Shown in pieces: positions 34,715 to 41,634 of a DNA stretch of 61,282 bases; positions within the stretch are counted from its first letter, which is position 1; each line of letters starts with the position of its first letter. The DNA comes from Mycolicibacter kumamotonensis (GTDB lineage: Bacteria; Actinomycetota; Actinomycetes; Mycobacteriales; Mycobacteriaceae). The position numbers were made by a program, and so were the translations under genes. Where the stretch lies: positions 1 through 61,282 of the forward strand of contig NZ_MVHU01000026.1 of assembly GCF_002086285.1 (NCBI RefSeq), read 5' to 3'. A model generated the notes under the pieces. The model ran no database searches. It had not been told where the DNA came from and worked only from the letters and a program-made list of their open reading frames with translations.

Positions 34715-35314
34715 ATGAGAAACTCAATCCGGCGAAGCCACGACACCCACGGCGTGCCGTCGCGTGCCGCGGACACCGACCGGATCCAGTTGGCGCAGCT
34801 GCTCGGCGATGCCGCGGCGCAGGGTCGGCTGCCGATGAGTGAGTACGAGGACCGGCTGGCCAAGGCCTACGCCGCCCAGACCTACGACGAGCTCGACGGG
34901 CTGCGCGCCGACCTTCCGGGTTCCTCGGTGTGCCCGCACCGCGGTGGCGACTGTAAGCCGGCGCCCTCCACGCTGCTGCTGGCGATCCTGAGCTCGTTCG
35001 AGCGGCGCGGACGGTGGAACGTGCCCAAGCGACTGACCACGTTCTCGCTGTGGGGCGGCGGCGTCATCGACCTGCGCTACGCGGACTTCACCGCTCCCGA
35101 CGTCGTGATCAACGCCTACTCCATCATGGGTGGGCAGACCATCCTGCTGCCGCCGGAAGTCAACGTCGACATCCACGGCCACGGGGTGATGGGCGGCTTC
35201 GACCAGCATGTCGAGGGCCGGGGTACCCCGGGCGCGCCGACCGTGCGGATCCGCGGTTTCTCGCTGTGGGGCGGGGTGGGCATCAAGCGCAAGCCGCGCA
35301 AGTCACGCGGCTGA
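34715..35314 (+). CDS. DUF1707 protein with a C-terminal beta domain (LiaF-like)
   Basis: A 199-residue protein. An N-terminal DUF1707 domain (about 17-70: RAADTDRIQLAQLLGDAAAQGRLPMSEYEDRLAKAYAAQTYDELD in segments) contains the Tyr/Glu-Arg-Leu pattern typical of this actinobacterial DNA- or partner-binding helix domain. A Cys-rich hinge (SVCPHRGGDCKPAP) leads to a beta-helical C-terminal half (SLWGGGVIDLRYADF, GVMGGF, GFSLWGGVGIKRK) like the LiaF/DUF2154 cell-wall-stress domain. There is no membrane helix, so it is probably cytosolic. It is 56 bp after echA7 and is the counterpart of Rv0966c. Confidence 0.82.
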   Translation: MRNSIRRSHDTHGVPSRAADTDRIQLAQLLGDAAAQGRLPMSEYEDRLAKAYAAQTYDELDGLRADLPGSSVCPHRGGDCKPAPSTLLLAILSSFERRGRWNVPKRLTTFSLWGGGVIDLRYADFTAPDVVINAYSIMGGQTILLPPEVNVDIHGHGVMGGFDQHVEGRGTPGAPTVRIRGFSLWGGVGIKRKPRKSRG

Positions 35315-35323
35315 CGGCTGGGA

Positions 35324-35956
35324 TCACGACCCCTCCCGGTACAGTGCCGGGTCGTCGAGTCGGCCCAGTAATGCGGTCAGCTGGTCCACGAGCTGTCCGG
35401 GCTCCAGGCGGATCTCCCCGGCCAGCCAGGCGCCGATCGTCTGGGCCACCCCGCCGACCACGAAATGCGCGGCCGCCTTTATCCGGTCATTGCCCGGCAC
35501 CCGCAGGACGTTCTGCACGTGGCGTCCCGACAGCATCGCGAACAGCGCACTGGATTCTGCCCGTTTGCGCACCAGCAGTGCGTTGGACAGCCGGGGACTG
35601 AAGAGGATCCTGCCGACGCGGGCGTCCCCGGCGATGGCCGCCACAAGGTGGGCCATTCCCGCGCGGGTCTGTTCGGCGTAGGGCGCCGCGGCCACGGCGG
35701 CCTGGGTGCTGGCCGCCAGGTCATCGACGACCCAGTCGAATACCGCGGCCACGAACTCGTCCTTGTCGGCGAAACTCTCGTAGAAATAGCGCGATGCCAC
35801 GCCGGCCCGGCTACATACTCCGCGAACCGTCAGCTCGGTCAACTCCTGAGCGCCGAGCAGGTCGAGGCCGGCCCCCAGCAGCCGTTCCCGGCGTTCGGCC
35901 AGCCTGTCTGCGGCCCGCACCCCCCGGTAGGGGCGCTCCGGCACGGCGGCAGTCAT
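35324..35956 (-). CDS. TetR-family regulator, divergent from a DUF2236 gene
   Basis: A 210-residue TetR repressor. The helix-turn-helix is at about 22-70 (RRERLLGAGLDLLGAQ, LTVRGVCSRAGVASRYFYESFADKDEFVAAV). The C-terminal effector domain has QAAVAAAPYAEQTRAGMAHLVAAIAG. It is divergent from the DUF2236 gene (starts 75 bp apart) across a CTCACAATTGCGAG half-symmetric site and convergent with the DUF1707 gene (9 bp). The ligand is unknown. Confidence 0.88.
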   Translation of the reverse strand: MTAAVPERPYRGVRAADRLAERRERLLGAGLDLLGAQELTELTVRGVCSRAGVASRYFYESFADKDEFVAAVFDWVVDDLAASTQAAVAAAPYAEQTRAGMAHLVAAIAGDARVGRILFSPRLSNALLVRKRAESSALFAMLSGRHVQNVLRVPGNDRIKAAAHFVVGGVAQTIGAWLAGEIRLEPGQLVDQLTALLGRLDDPALYREGS

Positions 35957-36009
35957 GCCCTCATGTTGACACCGGGCCCAGGACTCGGCAATATCAGGAA
36001 ACCGTTGTT

Positions 36010-36023
36010 CTCACAATTGCGAG
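36010..36023. promoter_or_regulatory. Imperfect palindrome in the tetR/DUF2236 gap
   Basis: CTCACAATTGCGAG matches its reverse complement at 12 of 14 positions around CAATTG. It is the only strong dyad I see in the 75-bp divergent gap, ending 8 bp before the DUF2236 ATG. It would overlap the ribosome-binding region. Confidence 0.45.
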
Positions 36024-36031
36024 GTGCAGTC

Positions 36032-36946
36032 ATGACAGTCAGCGAGTCGATCCCCCTGGTGGAGCGATCGGTGAGCGATTCGGCGATCGCACGACCTGCA
36101 CCTCGTCGGCGTTCATGGCTGCCGCAGGTCACCTGCAAGGACAACATGATGATGGGCGTGGCGCTGCTGGCCGGTCCGGCCAACGTAATCATGCAGCTCG
36201 CGCGACCCGAGGTGGGTTACGGGGTGCTGGAGAGCCGCGTCGAAAGTGGGCGCGTCGACCTGCACCCGATCAAGCGGGCCCGCACCACGTTCACTTACCT
36301 GGTCGTCGCGACCCAGGGCAGCGAGGAACAGAAGACCGCGTTTCGCGAGGCGGTGAACAGCGCCCACCGGCAGGTTCGCTCGACGGCCGACAGCCCGGTG
36401 AAGTACAACGCCTTCGACCGCGATCTGCAGCTGTGGGTGGGCGCGTGCCTGTACAAGGGCAATGTCGATGTCCACCGCATCTTCCTCGGGGAGATGGACG
36501 ACGAGCACGCCGACCGGCACTACCACAACGAAGGCAAGGCCATGGCCACCATGCTCCAGGTCCCCGAGGACATGTGGCCGGCGGACCGGGCCGCCTTTGA
36601 CCGGTACTGGCAGGAGCAACTGGACAAGGTGCACATCGACGACGCCGTCCGCGCCTACCTGCAACCGATCGCGGCCAGCCGGCTGCGCGGCCTGACCCTG
36701 CCGGGACCCCTGCAGCGGGCGAACGAACGGCTCGCCCTGTTGATCACCACCGGTTTCCTGCCGCAGCGCTTCCGCGACGAGATGCAGCTGCCGTGGGACG
36801 CGGCCAGGCAACGCCGGTTCGACCGGTTGATGCGCCTGCTTCGCGGGGTCAATACCCTGCTGCCCCCGTTCCTCCGCGCGTTCCCGTTCAACCTGATCAT
36901 GTGGGATCTGGAGCGGCGCATTCGCTCCGGCCGTCCGCTGGTGTAG
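36032..36946 (+). CDS. DUF2236 (MpaB-like) oxygenase family protein
   Basis: A 304-residue member of the same superfamily as the protein at 786-1889. The heme-ligand region is NSAHRQVRS (about 110-117) and the downstream DRDLQLWVGACL matches DPDLWLWIIAS of the other copy. The body continues with PEDMWPADRAAFDRYWQEQLDKVHIDD and GLTLPGPLQRANERLALLITTGFLP (segments), typical for the actinobacterial oxygenase group. It starts at ATG 36032 after GAGGTGCAG; an open frame upstream is antisense to the TetR gene. It is about 60 residues shorter than the first copy. The substrate is unknown. Confidence 0.8.
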   Translation: MTVSESIPLVERSVSDSAIARPAPRRRSWLPQVTCKDNMMMGVALLAGPANVIMQLARPEVGYGVLESRVESGRVDLHPIKRARTTFTYLVVATQGSEEQKTAFREAVNSAHRQVRSTADSPVKYNAFDRDLQLWVGACLYKGNVDVHRIFLGEMDDEHADRHYHNEGKAMATMLQVPEDMWPADRAAFDRYWQEQLDKVHIDDAVRAYLQPIAASRLRGLTLPGPLQRANERLALLITTGFLPQRFRDEMQLPWDAARQRRFDRLMRLLRGVNTLLPPFLRAFPFNLIMWDLERRIRSGRPLV

Positions 36947-37023
36947 CGGCCGTCGAGGTGAATTGACCCATCCGCATCGCTGGGTAGTCTTTGAACGCGA
37001 CCCGGCGAGGGAAGGTAACGGTG

Positions 37024-37341
37024 ATGCACGTCAATCCGCATGTGTTGCGCATCGGAGCCAACGTCTCCGATGACGCCGGGCAGCACGCCGACACCGGGGC
37101 GCAGCGACTCGGGCTGGCCGGGGTGACCACCGGCATTTTCGGTGACTTCGATGCCGCCCACAGTTTCCACGCCGCGCTGGGCACCGCCAAAGACGGTCAC
37201 CGCGATGCCCTGCGGAACCACCACCAGAACCTCACCGGCATCGCCCAAAACGTGCGCACCGCGGCCACCGCTTTCACGCGCATGGACAACCACAACGCCG
37301 AGCTGCTGCGAGACATCACCGGGCCCGGCACCGGGCAGTGA
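37024..37341 (+). CDS. DUF2563 (ESAT-6-like helical) mycobacterial protein
   Basis: A 105-residue helical protein beginning MHVNPHVLRIGANVSDDAG, with LAGVTTGIFGDFDAAHSFHAAL and RTAATAFTRMDNHNAELL. It is His-rich. The GDF and HNAELLR pattern matches the mycobacterial DUF2563 family, which resembles WXG100 substrates of type VII secretion but lacks WXG. GAGGGAAGG sits 8 bases before the ATG (a GTG three bases earlier is possible). No ESX genes are nearby, so secretion is only a possibility. Confidence 0.7.
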   Translation: MHVNPHVLRIGANVSDDAGQHADTGAQRLGLAGVTTGIFGDFDAAHSFHAALGTAKDGHRDALRNHHQNLTGIAQNVRTAATAFTRMDNHNAELLRDITGPGTGQ

Positions 37342-37445
37342 CCCGTCCTGCCCTGCAGTAGCCCCGAAGAGATTTCGGATGTGTCACACAGTGTTTGGCG
37401 CAGCCTGTTGGGCTGAGACGCGGCAGGCAAAGGAGAACGACCACC

Positions 37446-37736
37446 ATCAGCAACGCAGAGCGCATTATCTTCCTCGCCGCTGTGGTCGCGCTTGCCATCG
37501 CAATCCCGGTGGACCCCCGCAAGGACACGAGGTCGAAGTGGCTGTTTTGGGTCATCGGTCCGACGGTGTGCGCCGCGTTGTTCGCCGTCGCCCTCTACGG
37601 CTCGGTGAAGAATCCTGAGGCATCGGATCTGGTCGGCGCAGTCGTTGGCGGGGCATTCTTCGCCTACCTATGCTTCGGCGCCGTCTTCGTCCGCAAGCGC
37701 TGGCCGATCGGGCGCTGGCCTGGTTCTCGTTCTTGA
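37446..37736 (+). CDS. Small membrane protein with an unusual start
   Basis: The frame encodes about 97 residues: SNAERIIFLAAVVALAIAIPV (helix 1), WLFWVIGPTVCAALFAVALYG (helix 2) and VGAVVGGAFFAYLCFGAVFVR (helix 3), with a basic end. No ATG or GTG lies near the natural N terminus. The excellent AAAGGAG at 37429-37435 is followed ten bases later by ATC (37446). The only usual start is a TTG at 37395 that would add a basic 17-residue extension. Either ATC or TTG initiates, or the start has mutated and the gene is decaying. The function is unknown. Confidence 0.5.
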   Translation: MSNAERIIFLAAVVALAIAIPVDPRKDTRSKWLFWVIGPTVCAALFAVALYGSVKNPEASDLVGAVVGGAFFAYLCFGAVFVRKRWPIGRWPGSRS

Positions 37737-37844
37737 CGCACCGATGCGACCGGTCGCGGAAGCCGCCGACCAGACTCCCGGCCATCCTTGCTTGCCTGGA
37801 AGTCCACCTGCCAGCCAAGTGACGTGCCCTGCAACAATGCACCC

Positions 37845-38462
37845 ATGGTCGAGCAGAGCCTCTGGATGCAGAAAGTCGCCGCCGATCCCGGGCATTCGCA
37901 GTGGTACATCGAACGGTTCCGCGAAATGGCCCGCGCCGGTAAGGATTTGGGTGGTGAAGCGCGCTTCATCGACGCGATGGCCTCGCGTGGTGCCCGCATC
38001 CTCGACGCGGGCTGCGGCCCCGGCCGGGTGGCCGGCCTGCTGGCAGCCGCCGGCCACGACGTGGTCGGTGTCGACGTGGACCCGGAGCTGATCGAGGCGG
38101 CCGAGCACGATCATCCCGGGCCGCGCTATCTCGTCGCCGACCTGGCCGAACTCGACCTGCCCGCCCGCGGCATCGCCGAACCGTTCGACGTGATCGTGTC
38201 GGCCGGCAACGTCATGACGTTCGTCGCCCCGAGCACCCGTGTCGAGATCCTGCGTCGGCTGCGCAACCACTGCGCCGCCGACGGACGGACGGTGATCGGG
38301 TTCGGCGCCGACCGGGACTACGAGTTCGACCAGTTTTTCCAGGACGCTGCGGCCGTCGGCTTCGCCACCGATCTCCTGCTGGGCACCTGGGACCTGAGAC
38401 CCTTCACCGACGATTCCGACTTCCTGGTCGCCGTGCTGCGCCCGGCTCAGCCCGGCAGCTGA
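37845..38462 (+). CDS. Class I SAM-dependent methyltransferase
   Basis: A 205-residue methyltransferase. Motif I is ILDAGCGPGRVAGLLAAAG, followed by VVGVDVDPELIEAAE with the acidic residue that binds SAM ribose, YLVADLAELDL and FDVIVSAGNVMTFV (motif IV region). The C-terminal AAVGFATDLLLGTWDLRPF is typical of small methyltransferases of unknown target. ATG 37845 (MVEQSLWMQ) is preferred over the longer frame. It overlaps the 3' end of the convergent mnhG by 16 bp. Confidence 0.85.
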   Translation: MVEQSLWMQKVAADPGHSQWYIERFREMARAGKDLGGEARFIDAMASRGARILDAGCGPGRVAGLLAAAGHDVVGVDVDPELIEAAEHDHPGPRYLVADLAELDLPARGIAEPFDVIVSAGNVMTFVAPSTRVEILRRLRNHCAADGRTVIGFGADRDYEFDQFFQDAAAVGFATDLLLGTWDLRPFTDDSDFLVAVLRPAQPGS

Positions 38463-38794
38463 TCCTCCGGGCTCAGTTCGCCCAGTTCGTCGACGACGAG
38501 CACGTCGCTCATGTCCTGCTCCTGGTAGGCCAACCGGGCCACCCGGTGCGCGACCACCGGCGCGGTGAGCAGCATGAAGATGATGCTCACCGTCACCATG
38601 CCGGCGTCGTGACTGCCGCGCAGCCGGAACAACGCACCGACGAGCACCAGCAACAAACCCAACACCTGCGGTTTGGTGGCCGAATGCATCCGGGCCAAGG
38701 TGTCGCCGAACCGCACCACCCCGATCGCCGCGGTCAGCGCCAGCACCGCCCCGGCCAACACCAGCACCCCGGCGATCACGTCGAACACGATCAT
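38447..38794 (-). CDS. mnhG: Mnh/Mrp antiporter subunit G
   Basis: A 115-residue subunit of the Na+/H+ (Mrp) antiporter. It has three membrane helices (IVFDVIAGVLVLAGAVLALTAAIGVVRF, then LGLLLVLVGALF, then MVTVSIIFMLLTAPVVAHRVARLAY). RFGDTLARMHSATKPQ is the conserved MnhG motif. The acidic C terminus (VVDELGELSPED) follows. It overlaps mnhF by four bases and meets the methyltransferase gene convergently. Confidence 0.92.
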   Translation of the reverse strand: MIVFDVIAGVLVLAGAVLALTAAIGVVRFGDTLARMHSATKPQVLGLLLVLVGALFRLRGSHDAGMVTVSIIFMLLTAPVVAHRVARLAYQEQDMSDVLVVDELGELSPEDQLPG

Positions 38795-39072
38795 GGCTGC
38801 CTCCCCGGGTCCGCGGGTTCGTCGGGCACCCGGAACCGGGCGACGCTCACCGATCCGATGAAGCCCACCAGCGCCAGCGCCGCCAGGCTGTAGGTCGCGG
38901 TGGTGTCCCGGCTGGCCGCGGCCCAGGTGCCGATGCCACACATGGTCATCGCGGCCAGGGTGTCCAGCGCCACCAGCCGGTCCAGGGTGCTGGGGCCGGC
39001 CAGTAGCCGGTACATGGTGATGACGGCGGCGACGCCCAGCAGCGCGCCCGCGGTCGCCCAGATCACGTTCAT
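38791..39072 (-). CDS. mnhF: Mnh/Mrp antiporter subunit F
   Basis: A 93-residue MnhF with the conserved VITMYRLLAGPSTLDRLVALDTLAAM segment between helices 1 and 2 (read as YRLLAGPSTLDRLVALDTLA) and a third helix ATYSLAALALVGFIGSVSVARF. Start ATG 39072 overlaps mnhE (TGATG) and its stop overlaps mnhG. All six mnh genes are coupled in this way. Confidence 0.92.
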   Translation of the reverse strand: MNVIWATAGALLGVAAVITMYRLLAGPSTLDRLVALDTLAAMTMCGIGTWAAASRDTTATYSLAALALVGFIGSVSVARFRVPDEPADPGRQP

Positions 39073-39596
39073 GCGTTCTCCCCTGCGGGCAGCCACTCAT
39101 CGTCGCGTTCGAAGGCGGCCACCAGCAGTCGCTCCACCTGGGCGACCTGTTGATAGAACCGCTCGACCGAGCGCGCGGACCCGACGTCGATCACGTGGCA
39201 GTAGAGAATCCGGCGCACCTGGTCGATCTCCAGAACGATCGAACCCGGGATCAGCGTGGTGATGCTGGACGCCAACACCAGCACCAGATCGGATTTGAGG
39301 TTCACCGGCACCCGCAGCACCCCGGTCTGCGGTGTCGGCCCGGGTTTGATCGCCAACCACATCAGTTGAATACTCGAGACCAGCAGATACCAGGCGAACA
39401 GGCCCGACAGTTTCAGCACCGCGACCGGATGCACCCGGCCCTGCACCGGCACCGGCGGCAACGGCAGCAACACCAGCAGCAGCGACGCCACCACCACCCC
39501 CATGACGATGTTGGCGATGGTGACGCGGCCCCACAGCAGCACCCAGATGGTCGCCAGGGCGGACACCGCGAACACCCGCAGCGCGATCACTCTCAC
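39069..39596 (-). CDS. mnhE: Mnh/Mrp antiporter subunit E
   Basis: A 175-residue MnhE: VFAVSALATIWVLLWGRVTIANIVMGVVVASLLLVLLP (helices 1-2), LFAWYLLVSSIQLMWLAI, and a cytoplasmic domain with VPVNLKSDLVLVLASSITTLIPGSIVLEID, the usual TPGT-like box being TLIPGS. The GTG at 39596 overlaps the mnhD stop (GTGA). The longer open frame to 39944 runs inside mnhD and is rejected. Confidence 0.9.
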   Translation of the reverse strand: MRVIALRVFAVSALATIWVLLWGRVTIANIVMGVVVASLLLVLLPLPPVPVQGRVHPVAVLKLSGLFAWYLLVSSIQLMWLAIKPGPTPQTGVLRVPVNLKSDLVLVLASSITTLIPGSIVLEIDQVRRILYCHVIDVGSARSVERFYQQVAQVERLLVAAFERDDEWLPAGENA

Positions 39597-41188
39597 GGGG
39601 CACCTCCCGACAGCACCGCCGAGATGTATTCGCCCCGGTCGAGCACCTCCGCGGCGGCGCGCTCGCTGTAGGCGAAGACCGGACCGGCTGCCACGGTCAA
39701 GCCCAGGCCGAGCGCGATCAGCGCCAGGGTGGGGACCAGCATCCAGGTCGGCATCCGGCCGACGTCGACGCGCTCCTCGTAGGCGACATCGGTGACGTCG
39801 TCGAGCAGCACCGGCGGCGTGGCGCGCACCAACGCCCCTTCGGGGGCATCCACCCGGCGGCGCCAGAACGCCCTGGCCCACACCCGCGCCAGCGCGTACA
39901 GCGTCAGCAGACTGGTCACCACCGCGCCGCCGACCAGACACCACGCCAGCACCGAACCGTCGCTGGCGCCCGCCTGCAACACGGCCGTCTTACCGATGAA
40001 GCCCGAAAACGGCGGGATACCACCGAGATTGAACGCCGGGACCAGGAACACGAACGCGAGCAGCGGGTTGGCGGCAAGACCGCCGAGACGCTGCAACGAC
40101 GACGCGCCGCCCTGGCGTTCGATCAGTCCGGCGGCCAGGAACAACGTGGTCATCACGATGATGTGGTGCATGACGTAGAAGATGGCGCCGGTCATGCCCA
40201 ACCGACTGGACAGCGCCACCCCGAACACCATGAAGCCGATATGACTGACCAAGGTGAACGACAACAGCCGCTTGATGTCACTCTGCGCGACGGCGCCGAA
40301 GATGCCGACCAGCATGGTCAGCAGCGCGGCCACCAACAGCACCGAGTCCAGCCCGCCGTCGGGAAACAGCAGCGAATGCGCCCGGATGATCGCGTACACA
40401 CCGACTTTGGTCAGAATCCCGGCGAATACCGCGGTGATCGGCGCGGGCGCGGTGGGATAGGCGTCGGGTAGCCACGCCGACAGCGGGAACACCGCGGCCT
40501 TGATGCCGAACGCCACCAGCAACACCGCGAATATCGCACTGCGGGTGCCGGCCGGCAGGCCACCGGTGCGGGTGGCGAGCTCGGCCAGGTTCAGTGTGCC
40601 GGTGGCGCCGTAGACCAGGGCGATACCGAGCAGGAAGATCAGCGACGACGCCATCGAGACCATCACGTAGCCGACCCCGGCCCGGATACGTTCAGCGCTG
40701 GCGCCGATGGTCAGCAGCACGAAGCTGGCCGCCAACAGCATCTCGAACCCGACGAACAGGTTGAACAGGTCGCCCGCCAGGAACGCCAGCGAGACGCCGG
40801 TGGCCAGGGTCAGATAGGTGGGTAGAAAGATCGACACCGGCTGCCGGTCATCACCGTCGCGGACACCCTGGCCGATCGCGTAGACCATCACCGCCAGCAG
40901 CACGATCGCCGACACCACCAGCATCAGCGCCGTCAGCCGGTCGACCACCAACGTGATGCCCAGCGGGCCGAGGTTGTCCTGGGTGGGGCCCCAGCCGCCG
41001 ACGTGCAGCACCAGCGTGCCGTCCCGGTCGGTCAGGTACAGCAACGCGACGCTGACCGCGGCCACCGCGCACAGCACCCCGATGGTGATGGGTCGCTGCA
41101 GCCGCGGACGCCGGCCGACGATCAGCGTCACCGCGGCACCCAGGGTGGGCAGCAGCACCGGCAGCGGGATCAGGACAGCGGGGTTCAC
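39593..41188 (-). CDS. mnhD: Mnh/Mrp antiporter subunit D
   Basis: A 531-residue complex-I-like proton-channel subunit with about 14 helices. Family residues include FVGFEMLLAASFVLL with the buried Glu, FGIKAAVFPLSAWLPDAYPTAPAPITAVFAGILTKVGVYAI (segments contain the key Lys and Pro), and FSGFIGKTAVLQAG. MnhD pairs with MnhA to couple proton flux to Na+ export. It overlaps mnhC and mnhE. Confidence 0.95.
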   Translation of the reverse strand: MNPAVLIPLPVLLPTLGAAVTLIVGRRPRLQRPITIGVLCAVAAVSVALLYLTDRDGTLVLHVGGWGPTQDNLGPLGITLVVDRLTALMLVVSAIVLLAVMVYAIGQGVRDGDDRQPVSIFLPTYLTLATGVSLAFLAGDLFNLFVGFEMLLAASFVLLTIGASAERIRAGVGYVMVSMASSLIFLLGIALVYGATGTLNLAELATRTGGLPAGTRSAIFAVLLVAFGIKAAVFPLSAWLPDAYPTAPAPITAVFAGILTKVGVYAIIRAHSLLFPDGGLDSVLLVAALLTMLVGIFGAVAQSDIKRLLSFTLVSHIGFMVFGVALSSRLGMTGAIFYVMHHIIVMTTLFLAAGLIERQGGASSLQRLGGLAANPLLAFVFLVPAFNLGGIPPFSGFIGKTAVLQAGASDGSVLAWCLVGGAVVTSLLTLYALARVWARAFWRRRVDAPEGALVRATPPVLLDDVTDVAYEERVDVGRMPTWMLVPTLALIALGLGLTVAAGPVFAYSERAAAEVLDRGEYISAVLSGGAP

Positions 41189-41634
41189 ACCGGCTCCTCA
41201 CTGGTCACGGCGTCAAGCTCACCGGCCTCCACCGGCACCCCCGGATCCTGCACGGCGGCGGCGATGATCTCCTCGTCGGACAGCTTCGAGACCCGGGTCG
41301 CCTCGGTGTCATCGCTGATGTCGTCGGTGGTGGTCAGGTGATGGGAGCGGTAGGTCAGGGCCAGCACGAAGGCGCCGACGCCCATGGTGATGACGATCGC
41401 GGTCAGCACCATGGCCTGCGCCAGCGGGTCGGCATCGGTCTCCATTCCCTCGGTGCTGTTGTAGATCGGTGGGCTGCCGCCCGGGCCGGAGACGTCGATG
41501 ATCAGCAGATTGATGGCGTTGCCGATCATCATCAGACCCAACAGCGAGCGGGTGAGGTTGCGTTCCAGCAGCATGTACACCCCGCAGGCGGTGAGCCCGG
41601 CGGCCATAAGGAGCGGAATCAGATGCGCGGTCAC
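41185..41634 (-). CDS. mnhC: Mnh/Mrp antiporter subunit C (NuoK-like)
   Basis: A 149-residue NuoK-like subunit: three helices (PLLMAAGLTACGVYMLLERNL, SLLGLMMIGNAINLLIIDV, LAQAMVLTAIVITMGVGAFVLALTYR). LERNLTRSLLGLMMIGNAINL is the MnhC signature (first 20 residues shown). The cytoplasmic tail is acidic and longer than usual (about 40 residues). It overlaps mnhA and mnhD by four bases. Confidence 0.93.
   Translation of the reverse strand: MTAHLIPLLMAAGLTACGVYMLLERNLTRSLLGLMMIGNAINLLIIDVSGPGGSPPIYNSTEGMETDADPLAQAMVLTAIVITMGVGAFVLALTYRSHHLTTTDDISDDTEATRVSKLSDEEIIAAAVQDPGVPVEAGELDAVTSEEPV

Noticed and set aside
35465..36031. N-terminal extension of the second DUF2236 protein
   Set aside because: It is antisense to the TetR gene and lacks family similarity; ATG 36032 with a ribosome-binding site fits.
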